Source: Microvelia longipes
Lineage: Eukaryota > Arthropoda > Insecta > Hemiptera > Veliidae
Direction of reading: 5' to 3'
DNA: 64,000 nt
Assembly: GCA_018340805.1 (NCBI GenBank)
Contig: JACMZG010001911.1
Span: forward strand, 36,927,200 to 36,991,199
Shown: one piece after another, positions 23,549-35,090 of the stretch
Layout: the number at the start of each line of letters is the position of its first letter
Position numbering within the stretch: the stretch's first letter is position 1
Program-made: the position numbers and the translations under genes
Notes under the pieces: generated by a model
What the model was told of the DNA's origin: nothing
Database searches by the model: none
Seen by the model: only the letters and a program-made list of their open reading frames with translations

Positions 23549-26256
23549 TAGACCTTCAGCGGTCTATCTGAGAGAGATCAGGATAGGCCTTTAACTTGGT
23601 ATAAAACAGTTTTACCCTCTAAATGGGAGCTTACTTAAAGTATCTCAAAAGGTAAGAGCATCAAGATTCTCAAATTAAGAGTAAGGAATTTTTAAACTAA
23701 TTAATTTATTACCATGGTCATTGCACTTGGAAGAATGGCTAGAAATCAAAACTATATATTACTAAAAGAATAACAGGTGCAATATTAATATTAAAGCTTT
23801 TCGTATATAGAGACTAGATTTGGCTCCCGTTAAGCCCGCAGGCAGAACTGTTTTAGACGGAGGTAACGGTCTATCATGTTAACACTCAGGTGGACCCCCC
23901 TGAAGCTACAAAACATTACTTTATTTCTTATTGTATGCTTCTCTGGGCATGTCTATTAAATGTTATTGAACTTTGCTCGTGTAGTAGTCGATCTGTTATG
24001 TTTTTGGTTTATAATTGATTTACCTTCGCAGTTTCCATTTGGAGACTATACTTTCCTTATTTCTATTTAAAATTGGTTTAATTGAAGAAAAAAGGAGATT
24101 ATAAGATAAGGAAAAGTCTCATGTGTAACCGTAATTTTGTGACGTTTTGCAACACTTAAAAAAGTGGAAAAAACAACATTGGCAAGTGCAAAAACTTTAA
24201 TATGAAGGTCTGCCTTAATTTATTTGTTGTCGGCTTGAGCTGCGCATTGACTATGGTACTAATTGTAACACTAAAGCCAATATACACAAACTTAGCTTAT
24301 CCCATGATTAAGAGCTTTAATTGCTACACCAGCTTATTATATACATTATTGTTTTCTACAGAATTCTTTATTGAAAAAATTGTTGTAAAAGTTGTAATTT
24401 TAAGATAGCCTATTATTTTTCAATATTATAGGAGTATAGAAAAATAAACGGCAAGATAAAGGCTCCTTGAGTTAAGCCTCGATCTTGAATCAATACTTTC
24501 TCTTATCTTGTATTGTTTTTCTTTATTGACTTCTCATTCTTGTTGTATAGAATGTTTCTCAGTATAATAATTCTTTATATTTTTATATCAGTATATAGAG
24601 AAGAAAAAGGGAAAGGTTTACACCTGGTAAAGTAATAATGAGTGGTGTGGAACAGAGGTCCTTCTTATAAGTATTAGGTAACCCTTAGCTTTTCCTTTAA
24701 CTCATGACTGGCCCAATTTCTTTTAACCTTAATTTTCATCCATTCTTTTATTTTGCCCCAACTACAAGCTTTCTTAAAAATTAGTGCCTCAGAACAGCCA
24801 TACACCACTTACCTCCCCGAGTTTTTACTTACTTTTTCCTTTCTCTGGTACTATCGGATTTCTCGAGGGGTTCCTATTCCCTTTCTGAACCTTTAACCCT
24901 CCTCGACCCTACGTTATTGTTTGTTATAACCTAAAACTCTTTTCTTTCCTCCTTTTACGTTTTTTCTGTTAAGAAACAGTAAATTTTTCACTTTTTTCCT
25001 CTTCTAATAATTGCAGACGGCTTAATTGAAGTAGGCTACCACCTGGTTCTATTTCCTTTACACACTTTACTGAAGCTTCTTAAACTTCAACAAATTTCAT
25101 CCTAATTTATTACTCTAAGAAGGGTATAAAGCATGAAACTTTATTATATTTTTTCTTATCCTTCGTTGTAGTTAAATGACTGAGTACCATACAAATTAAA
25201 TTTAACCTTCAACTATGTTGTATTCCTCATTACAAACTGTTATTGTTACTTGTTCTTATTGAAATTGTTAATAGACAATACATTTATAGATAAAAGATTC
25301 CTTGCGGATAAACTTTTTCAAATTTTAAGTTTTTTCACTGTCTACAGATCATATGTTATAATTGCGATTAAATTTGTATAGTATTAAAATTTTAATTGAT
25401 ATTATTATTATTTTTTCAATACACAAAATAATATTTGTCATTTCTTATAAAATAATATAGTATTTTTATATCATAATTATTTATAGAGGGAGCAATTTCT
25501 AATTTATTTATTGGCAAATTTCATAAGCATTGTGCTGTTTATACTTTTTATTTCTTTCAATAATTAACTCTTTTCGCTATAAGAAGGTTATTAGCAATAA
25601 CTTTTATAAAGTTATAATCTCTCTTAAAAATATATAAACCTTAAACTTAGTTTAATAGCTGCTCAAAATACAAAGTAAAAAAAAAGTTTTTGTCATTGAA
25701 AAATCAGCGTTTTGTTACTTTTTAAAGCTGAAAAGAAACTGTTGTAAAGTCTTTAAGGGTTTAGAGGAAAGCGGCTTCAAGGTGACAATTGTCGCAGTGA
25801 TAGATGAGTTAGAGCTCTAATGAAGTGATAAAACCTTTTTGAAAAAATATTACCTTCCATAAGGTTTGACCTACAAGTCTCGTCTATTATTGATTTTATG
25901 CCATTTGACCTAAACTTATAGTATCTTGTTCTAAAGAAAAAAGGAGTTTATGAAAGTGGTCCAACTTCTCTATTTATATTTATTTTTTATCGCCGAACCT
26001 TATTAAATATATTAACTGTATTATTAAAAATGTATATATTATATATAATTGATGATGGGGCACTATTGAGACATTAAAAAAATCATTACATTGCAGTCAT
26101 GAAGATTCACAAAAATTCTAATAATACTAATAGTATTTATTATATTTTATTTAGTTTTCGAACTCCTGCCATGATATATTAGTTATTTATTTTTAGTGCG
26201 AAACTTTGTTGGTTTGACAGCTGTGAAATATACGTTATGTACTCGAGCTAAATGTT
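23549..26256. other. AT-rich unassigned sequence
   Basis: A small hairpin (tagacc / ggtcta) is at about 23549-23566. A hydrophobic 68-codon frame at 24202-24408 has no support as a gene. The stretch 24700-25030 is pyrimidine-rich. Confidence 0.5.
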
Positions 26257-26357
26257 GTATATGAATACATTAATGTACTTTTCCATCTATACCTTCTTTC
26301 ATAAAATCTATTCGTTCTAATTTTATTTCCTTTTTTATATGTATTAATGTATTCATT
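26257..26357. repeat. short inverted repeat
   Basis: tatgaatacattaatgtac at the left is matched by atgtattaatgtattcat at the right, with a 60-bp AT-rich interior. It is possibly a small decayed MITE. Confidence 0.5.
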
Positions 26358-26995
26358 TATTTTTTTCAGGTATGTTTTCATGGTGTTTTTGGGTTTCAGT
26401 CGTAAGTTTTTAACTTGATCTATATATTGCGTAGAGCCATACAATGTATTTATCTAAGTATGTCACCTCTTGTATACAGACTAGACTATTCGTGGTATTC
26501 AAAACTCTCCACTCTGTTAAATTTAACTTTTCTTAATGGAATCTAAAACCGTTTAAGTGTTATTTATCCTTTTATTAGCAAGAAGTTATTTGTAAATGCT
26601 AAAATTTTATCATTTAAATTAATACATAAGCAATTATAATTAGAATAAATAATTGTTTTTATGTACAACCTATATCGTGGTTACTCTATTTTGTAATGAA
26701 TTCCATTACACGGTTTTAGATTAAGTTTTTTGATTTGTTACTGATTGTTACTTTAATTTCTGTTACTGGTAGAGTAATTTTCATTTTAAATATTTTTTTT
26801 TTAGAATGTCCCATACATTTCGACTCAATTATTTATTTTAACAGTGTATGTTTATTTAACATGAATATGCCTTGTATTGCTAAGGAAGGCGAATATAGTT
26901 ATAATGCAAATTAAGAAAAATTTATTACGTCCATCCAGTGTCATAAATTCTAATAGTATCATTTATAATGGAACAAATACTAATAACAATTATGT
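26358..26995. other. AT-rich unassigned sequence
   Basis: No feature is seen. Confidence 0.5.
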
Positions 26996-26996
26996 G

Positions 26997-27038
<42 letters not shown>

Positions 27039-27050
27039 TATATATATTCG
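26996..27050. repeat. (TA)n microsatellite
   Basis: Nearly pure TA with one ataata interruption. Confidence 0.95.
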
Positions 27051-28191
27051 TGTGTATGTATGTATTTCTAAGCACTTTCTTGTATTTTTACATTTGATGT
27101 ACTTCACACACATAAATATTTATTAAAGGGCTTACTAAAACTCCTTTTGGTACTACGTTGATAATTAGGTTTTCCTTTACGGACCACTTTTAGAATGAAT
27201 AATGCATTGAACTAAAAGATCATAAAGAGTTCAGTTTAGAGAGAAAAGAGTTAGGCGTTATTGCTTTGTAACTATTAACTTGGCATTCTTTACATGAATT
27301 TTTGCCGCAGATATTTTTTATTGTCTTTCATATTTTTATTTATTTTTTTACTTTTGTTCTAATGTCTACCTAGTTACTAGTACTGAATAAAAACTCTGTT
27401 TGTTTTTCGCTTTTTCAGTATAAAAAAGCTCGTTTTACAAGATTCTTAACATAGATAGCAATTTTTTAAAAGTAATAAATCAAAGTTAGTTAGGAGAGAC
27501 TTTAAAACGTTGGTAACCAGTTAAGGTCCGTGTGCGTTCATTATTTCTGTTTCTCTATCTCTCTCTTGGTTGAATATAGTTTGCTTGAGTGGAGCGAGGG
27601 AGCTTTTGTAGACTTTTATATCCGCTTCATTATTCCACACAATGGGAAATGAAATGAGTAAAACCATTCCATCCTGTCCCTTCCACAGTATACTTACACT
27701 ATTATTGTTTTGCTGGGAAAATATTTTGTAGTCAAGTATTGTATTAATTTATTGTTGGAATAATAAGAGTAATGCACATAACTGTAATTAGGATTCACAG
27801 AATTAGTTAAAGCAATTATAAAAAACCAAATTTATCACTTATTGACCACTACGAAATTATTAGGTTTTTTACCAAATCCTCTTAACTTTATAAATATTTT
27901 TTAGAAATAAAAATTTATAAGTATTAAAATTAAAATAAAATTTTAAAATTACACGTTTTGTTAACGTAAGTGCTCATTTTATGTTGCTATGTTTTTTTGA
28001 GTTTAATTCTGTGAACAATTAATTTGAAAAACTATGTTTAGCTCTCAAGAAATAATTTTTAGTTTGAAATGTTTAGTATTATAGCAACTAACGTGTTTCA
28101 GTAAATAAAATCTATAATTATTATTTTTATTTATGAAGATAGTATTACTCTTTAAGGAGAAATAATTATTCTGTATTAAAAATATACTTAT
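27051..28191. other. AT-rich unassigned sequence
   Basis: No gene or element is seen. Confidence 0.5.
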
Positions 28192-28446
28192 TCAATACTA
28201 TTAAGGATTTTCTCGCGTGGTTTCTTGGCCAATACCATTAGGGATTTACTTGCGTGGTTTCTTGACCAATACCATTCGGATTTACTTTCGTGGTTTTTTG
28301 ACCAATACCATTAAGGATTTACTTGCGTGGTTTCTTGACCAATACCATTAAGGATTTACTCGCGTGGTTTCTTGACATATCCATTCAGGATTTACTCGCG
28401 TAGTTTCTTGACCAATTCAATTTAGGATTTACACGCGTGGTTTCCC
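28192..28446. repeat. 37-bp minisatellite, about 7 copies
   Basis: Units begin ccaataccattaaggattta and end ctcgcgtggtttcttga. Starts fall at about 28192, 28229, 28266, 28302, 28339, 28375 and 28412. Most units contain a CGCG or close variant (cttgcg, ctttcg), unusual in this CpG-poor sequence. Confidence 0.9.
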
Positions 28447-28513
28447 AAATATTTTAATTACTTGGGTTGTAATGTGGCCTGTACCTGGATAACCAAGGAA
28501 TAAAAACTCTATA

Positions 28514-29064
28514 GGCTTAATGCTCATTCATTTTTATGATCCAACAAAAATCATGGATGTACTTGTATTGAAACGAAACTTAGTGTACTTATTTATTAGG
28601 TAAAAATATACACTTGTAGCAAATTTCAACCCAATTGGACCATTTTACAATTTTTTAAAGACGTACATAAGTCAATAATTAATCATTGAACTAATGCTGA
28701 TAATGAGTTGAAACTTGGCACATATGTTATTCTAATACATAGTCAAATGCGTGTCAAATCTTAACCCGATCGCATTATTTCGTTTTATGATTTTTCGAAA
28801 TTTTTGCTGAGTCATTATTGCGGGTTAATGACCCGAATAGCACAACTACAGCGGTAGACTGATTTTTGTGTAAAGGTTCAACTCTCTAGCATAAATACTC
28901 TAGGAGCTACGATGATAACATACACACACACATACAGACAGACAACTTTGCAAAAACCACTCAGGAGGCCTTAAAAACGCCTAAAATGGAAAATTAAGGT
29001 TTCTTGCCGGTTGCGGATTTTTTGCAAACCCAATATCTACGGTATAAATGTGGAAAAGTAAAAA
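28514..29064 (-). mobile_element. R1 repeat lacking the 3' tail
   Basis: On the minus strand the copy runs from the 5' hairpin region through ccgctgtagttgtgctattc, gggtcattaacccgcaataa, tgactcagcaaaaatttcga, the attagttcaatgattaatta core and tacgacaa-like words. It ends at a damaged start of the 5S-like part. It preserves the core better than most copies. A TG-rich stretch near 28920 matches the same place in other copies. Confidence 0.85.
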
Positions 29065-29164
29065 GTAGAAAACTAAATCTCTCTACAAAACAGAACTTTA
29101 TTATCAAAGCTTTGTCAACCTACGAAGAGGCCATCATAAACTTTAAATTTATATTATTTAGGTC

Positions 29165-29263
29165 TTTAACTTTTCCTCATTTATACCGTAGGTGTATGGG
29201 AAAAATATCCGAAACCGGTATAAACCCGGTATTATTCGTTTAAGGTGTTTTAAAGGCCTCCTT
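29165..29263 (+). repeat. R1 5' end fragment, head-to-head with the previous copy
   Basis: aacttttcctcatttatacc, then atatccgaaaccgg and ggtgttttaaaggcctcctt. Only the first 100 bases of R1 are present. It faces the copy at 28514-29064 across about 100 bp. Confidence 0.8.
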
Positions 29264-30329
29264 ATTATTTATTTACTTTGTATTATTATTTTATTTATTC
29301 TGTTGTACGGGTTTGCACTTATGATGGCCTATTTGTTGGTTGAAAGCGCTTTGCTAATACATTTTTGTCTTGTGGATAGTTCTTGTGGATAGTTCTTAGT
29401 TTAAATTTACGCTTGTACTTTGATCTCTAGATATTTAGGCTGTGTGTGTTTCTTTCTTCACCTCACACGGTTTTCATCTTTTAAGCTTTCTAAGATTTCT
29501 TTTCTTTTTTAAAAGTATTAAATATTTTAAGTATTAATTATCTTTTCTTACCATGATGTTAATATAATTTTTATTTTATTAAAAAGAAGCCTTATGCGTA
29601 TTTTACTCCCTCCCGAATTGAAAGAATCTACTTATCACCCTTACACTCTTTAGGGTAGTTAAATTGAATCTTCTAAAGGTGATGTCACTTAATTAAAAAA
29701 GGCGCTGTAGAGGATGTTCATTTTTTTAATTAACAAAATGTTTCTCTGTCGAAAAGTTTTCTCTAATGAAGACTTTGCTAAGAGTGATACTGTACTATTT
29801 TAGTAGCTTTAATACTACATTATATTCATACTTCATTAAAATTACATTTTTTAAAGTAAAATTGCTTATTAAATTATTTCTATAGGTATTTCCTTTTCAT
29901 ATTATTTTATAATCCTTAAAAGAGAACTTTTTTAAAGTAGGTATGTTCAGTAGTACTATATTATTTTTTTTTAACTGGGGTCAATAGTACTTACACCCTT
30001 TATTACATTTATTGCAAGTATTTTTGTTAATATCTTTCTCTCATGGTCATGAAATATAATTATTTAAAAGTAACTAAAACTAAGCTTTTTTTATCTTATT
30101 CATTCAATATTCGATTGTCCGTGCTTTAATTTTAAATATATTGAGATATGCTTGCCGCAGATGAAATTGAGGTATTCTTCATCAAACTAGAATTAAGATG
30201 GAATCATCTAGAAATCATTTTCTGACAGACATATTTGTTCCTAAAGTTCTATATTATGCTCAAAGAGTTATCTAAAATTGGTGCAAGTGTTTTTTAATAA
30301 TAATCTTACATAAACTAGTGTAACACACG
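29264..30329. other. AT-rich unassigned sequence
   Basis: No gene or element is seen. Confidence 0.5.
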
Positions 30330-30475
30330 GCTAAAATCAGTTGACAACGTGGAAAAATAATAACAGGAAGCCAATGAGGTTATTCCTGGATGTTAAACTA
30401 CACCCACCATTTCAAATCAGACCAACCTCATTAGTTCCTCAACAAAGTTTTCCCGCGCTGTCAACTGATTTTAGC
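30330..30475. mobile_element. 146-bp MITE
   Basis: The left end gctaaaatcagttgacaacg matches the right end cgctgtcaactgattttagc in reverse complement. Inner arms gccaatgaggtt and aacctcattag also pair, so most of the element can fold. A second, partial copy is at 43466-43525. No clear target-site duplication. Confidence 0.75.
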
Positions 30476-30756
30476 TAGGTTTTAAATTAAGAGTGTATTC
30501 TGCAATGCGAATCCTAGACTTGAGTGGTGCCAATGGTTGGAATACTAACGCTTCAACAACCTTGGCCAAAACTACGAAACACAAATGTGGCCAGTAATAC
30601 ACTTAACGAACAGAAAGATAGATGTTGTCAATTCTCCTGTTTTTAAGACTTTTAGCAAATCTTCTTTAAAAAAATTTAAGGTGGTTCGGATGACGGAAGT
30701 TGAGGGGGGATGGGGGGATCGATTTAGATTGGCTTCCTGGTACCAAAAATTATATC
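30476..30756. other. unassigned sequence
   Basis: Mixed composition. A G-rich stretch lies near 30695-30720. Frames on both strands extend into the TA array and are not credible. Confidence 0.5.
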
Positions 30757-30773
30757 GACATATATATATATTA

Positions 30774-30843
<70 letters not shown>

Positions 30844-30865
30844 TATATATATTATATATATATAA
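30757..30865. repeat. (TA)n microsatellite
   Basis: A long TA run with a few ataata interruptions near the ends. Confidence 0.95.
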
Positions 30866-30965
30866 ATTATAGAGAAATAAATTTACAATAAAACGTAACG
30901 TTTCGAACTGTTTAAGTTCTTCCATATAGACGAAGGAAGACTACTATATGTATATAAATAAATAA

Positions 30966-30979
30966 ATATATTATATATA

Positions 30980-31030
<51 letters not shown>

Positions 31031-31038
31031 ATATATAG

Positions 31039-31069
<31 letters not shown>

Positions 31070-31112
31070 TGAGAGAGAGAGAGAGAGGGGGGGGGGAAAG
31101 AGAGAGAGAAAG
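30966..31112. repeat. (TA)n-(GA)n-G-run compound microsatellite
   Basis: TA passes into GA, then a run of G, then GA again. The GA part is a purine-only strand. Confidence 0.95.
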
Positions 31113-31996
31113 AGGAATAATATACTATTATTTATAACTTAATTTCTTCATTTAATCCAATTTTCATTGAATACTATATAATAAGTTTCAGGTTAAATCA
31201 TTAATATTTGTTATAAATTTATGTGTTATATTTAGAGATAGAAAGTGAGATAGTTTAAGAGAGATTTTAGAGTTGTAAGTTTATCTTTTAAGCCTTATCT
31301 AAACTCTTTTAAAGGGTTGAAATCATAACAATTATAATGTTCATTTCTACTTCTTGCTATTATATAGTTAAGTAAGAATTTTTGTTTATTTCTGTTGAAT
31401 TTAATACCTAGTTGTTCTTTGTTTTCTTCTTTATAATATATTGCGGGGCAAGCTACAATGTTTATTGGGTTGTTAGTAATTAGTTTAATCTCAGTTTAAT
31501 TTCTTATATTATATCATTTTATTTTGCATAATAAGTTATGCTAATTATTTCGTAAAATAACTTCGTACATTTTAAATTAAAGAAGACTTTTAGGCATTGT
31601 ACTTTGATAGCCTATTGTATTAGGAATAGCCTTATTATACTTTCCCACATATAGAGATATTACAAGAGGAAGCATAGCGTATCTCATTACATTGAGAGCC
31701 TGTAACATGTTTTGGGGCTCTCAGGAGCTCCGTGTAACCTCATTGAAACCCTCTTTATAAGTAAGTTAGGTTAAAATAAATCAATTGTCTGCTTTTCGTA
31801 CATTGTTCGTGTTTTGTTTTGCTAAACGTTCTTCTATGTAAAGTTATTGTGATTCTGTACTGTTTATTAGATTATATTAATAATCGAAGGTGTGCAGGTT
31901 ACTTTTTCGATGTTACAAAATTCACATTATAGACAGCTGTTCTAGTGTTATCTTAATGGTTTCTCAAACCACCAAATTCATTACTAAATCACTCCT
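31113..31996. other. AT-rich unassigned sequence
   Basis: A hairpin (gagagcc / ggctctc) near 31694-31722 is the only local structure noted. Confidence 0.5.
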
Positions 31997-32425
31997 ATTA
32001 TTTTCCTTATTTATACCGTAGGTGTAAAGGAATGCGTTTCCACTTAAGCTGTGATACCGAGATTTCATTAGAATTATCCGTTTGGATCTATTTGAGATTT
32101 GACACACATGTACTCCCAGGAGGACCAGCAAGAGTGTCATGTTCCATCTCATTGGGTAATTTTTAATCCTATGCCATGTTTAGGCATTTTTTTGCAAAAA
32201 ACTTTAAAAATCTAACATCGTAATTACGTCAATATTTGTGTTCAGAAGCATCTAGCCAATTGAGGTTTCGGCCCGACTGGATGACAGCTGTCATCTAGCT
32301 GGTATAATTTGAATACCAGCTGGTATTTAAACTAATCTTTATTTTAGGAGGTCGAGCTAAGCGAGTCCGAAGATATAATAAATTATAAATTAGACATTAA
32401 TCTAATTCTGAGGTATCTCGGTACA
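31997..32425 (+). repeat. R1 repeat, degenerate and internally deleted
   Basis: It starts ttattttccttatttatacc, continues with gaattatccgttt, then jumps to tgagatttgacacacatgta. Later it shows ggaggtcgagctaagcgagt, the tail word. The middle contains two small palindromes (gatgacagctgtcatc and agctggta / taccagct) absent from other copies. It lies directly upstream of another R1 copy in the same orientation. Confidence 0.5.
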
Positions 32426-32560
32426 TTTTCTCTCAACTTAGAACCAAATGGCCAATGATTACTATCTTTTTATCAAGATATCTATTTTTTTACATGTTTT
32501 TGTATTTATTTTCTTTGGTTTATAATTTAGGATTTAAGTGATTGTTTTAGTAGTATTATT

Positions 32561-33188
32561 CTTACTTTTCCTCATTTATACCGTAGGTTATAAGAAAAAT
32601 ATTGTGTTTGCTAAAAATATCCGAAACCAAGATGAGACCTGAATTATCCGTTTTATGAGACCTTCTAAGAGGTTTTCTCAAAGTAGTCTGTCTGTATGTG
32701 TGTGTGTTTGTTTGTTATCTATGCTAGAGAGTTAGTGCAAAAATCTATCATTCGGTCTAGTTGAGCTAGCTATCCGAAAAAAAATCATTTTTATGACGTC
32801 ATTACTCATTTCATTGACTGAAAAATTCGTAAAAAGACAAACGGAAACATTTGCTGATTGGTTTTTAAATTTTGCAAGCAATTAGTCATATATAAGACTA
32901 ACATATGAGCCAAATTTCATCTTATTATTAGTATAAATTCAATATTTATCGATTGACTTGTTTATTGTTTTTGAAACACTGTGAAAATCGGTAAGTAATC
33001 CAATTGAGTTGAAATTTAATACAAGTTTATTCCTTTTCGTTAATAAGGTTTACTATGTTTCGTCTCAATACGACAAGTATATCTGCCGCGACTGTGGAAT
33101 CATAGAAGTTAAGCATCGAGCTAGGTCATTACTTGGATGGGAGACCGTTGAGAATAGAGCAAATGAATTTACCCATACCCGATTTCAT
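32561..33188 (+). mobile_element. R1 repeat with the best 5S-like module
   Basis: It has the 5' hairpin region, the gaattatccgttttatgaga segment, a TG run, the core (gacgtcattactcattt), aatttaatacaag and the 5S-like module at 33097-33156. The GC-rich tail is reduced to acccatacccgatttc. The short frame here reads across the 5S-like module and is not a gene. Confidence 0.85.
33097..33156 (+). other. 5S rRNA-like module inside R1
   Basis: gaagttaagcatcgagctag is followed by gtcattacttggatgggaga, then ccgttgagaata. Metazoan 5S rRNA genes have an A box around aagctaagcag, an intermediate element, and a C box with tacttggatgggagaccg; the last string is identical here. Order and spacing fit 5S positions of roughly 45-105. 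The first third of 5S and its ends are missing, so this is a derived module and not a 5S gene. It could act as a type 1 RNA polymerase III promoter, but that is inference. Confidence 0.7.
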
Positions 33189-33669
33189 ATTATAGGTGTG
33201 GCATAAAGTTTAATAAGCTATTTTTTTCAAAAATATTTCTTTTTAAGAAGTTAAAAAAGAAACTGATTTCTTTAACTAAAAACCACGTTGAAACAGGAAA
33301 AAATAGAAGTATAAAAAGTCTAGTTGGGTTTCTTAAGTTTAGAAACCCTTAGAGGTTTTCCCAAAAAAGTAGGGTCATTTCAAAAAGCCAAGACTGTGCG
33401 AAGATTCAGGAGCTGAATTTATTTGAGAGAGACGTCGTTTACCTGAGAAGAAACTAGTTTCTTGGAATCTTGTCAAGTTTCCTTGTTAAACTAGAAGAAA
33501 AACTCGCCCCATTTTGAGAAAAGTCACTGCTTAGTCTGAGTTATCATCAACCTATATTTTATATCTTGTTGTTTTCTACTGTGTAATTTATTTATTTTTT
33601 AAATGAGTATACTGAAACAGAAAAAAATAATAAGGAACATAAAATATAATTATACTGCAACATAAAATA
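33189..33669. other. AT-rich unassigned sequence
   Basis: Contains gagaa-rich words but no recognisable element. Confidence 0.5.
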
Positions 33670-34271
33670 GATTCGTTTTATTCTCAGCAGTTACCCATCC
33701 AGGCATTGACTTCCCTAGATGTTTCTTGACTTTTATGATATCACAAAACTCTAAATATCCTTGCCGTATTGAAACAAAACTTATTATACTTATTTTATTG
33801 GTAAAGGGATGCACATAGACCACATTTTCACTCAACTGGATTATTTTTCGATTTTTTATTTTTTTTTAAACTACGTATATAATGCGATAAAATTAAAATA
33901 ATGCGGACAATAAAATGAAACTCTGTTGGCAATAAGCACATATGTTGGTCTGATATATGATCGATACATATTATTAGATATATACTAGCGTGCTACACCT
34001 CAAATTTATCAAGAGTCAATATTCTCGATTAATGTCAAAAATACATTTTTCCTGGAAAGAAGCATGTCCAGACCTAATGATTGATTTTTTTATGAAGTTT
34101 CAACTCATTACCATAAATCCACTGGGAGCTACGATGATAACAGACACACACATACAGACTAATAACTTTGTAAAAACCATTTAGGAGGTCTTAAAACACT
34201 TGAAACGGATACTTGAGGTAAAATTGAGTGCAAACATATTACTTTAATAATAAATAAGGAAAAGTAAAAAG
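33670..34271 (-). mobile_element. R1 repeat with part of the core replaced
   Basis: On the minus strand: 5' end (cttttccttatttattatt), ccgtttcaagtg, the agctcccagtggatttatgg segment and a diverged core. The 5S-like module follows (gggtaactgctgagaataaa at the end). The stretch 33965-34055 does not match other copies. The tail is missing. Confidence 0.8.
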
Positions 34272-34515
34272 AAAAATGTCTTTCTACTAAATATTTATTT
34301 ATCGACCGAGCTTATTTAAACTTTTTTAAAGTTTTAAAGTTTGATCAATAAAAAATATTAAGTGACATCTTTATTTTTGTCCCTATTTTGGAACTTCTTA
34401 GATTTTTTAGGGTTTTAGATTTCTTAATAAATTATCAAAGGAAAAATGAGCTTATGAGATAGGTTTATGAAGGGGAGGTGTATTTTTTGATAGGGAAAGG
34501 AATATACGTACAAAA
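34272..34515. other. unassigned spacer
   Basis: No feature is seen. Confidence 0.5.

Positions 34516-35090
<575 letters not shown>

Noticed and set aside
33097..33156. True 5S rRNA gene
   Set aside because: Only the internal promoter half is present, inside a dispersed repeat; the 5' third and the paired ends are missing.
33009..33206. Frame with a CxxC-like string
   Set aside because: It lies across the R1 5S-like module; the two cysteines are chance.
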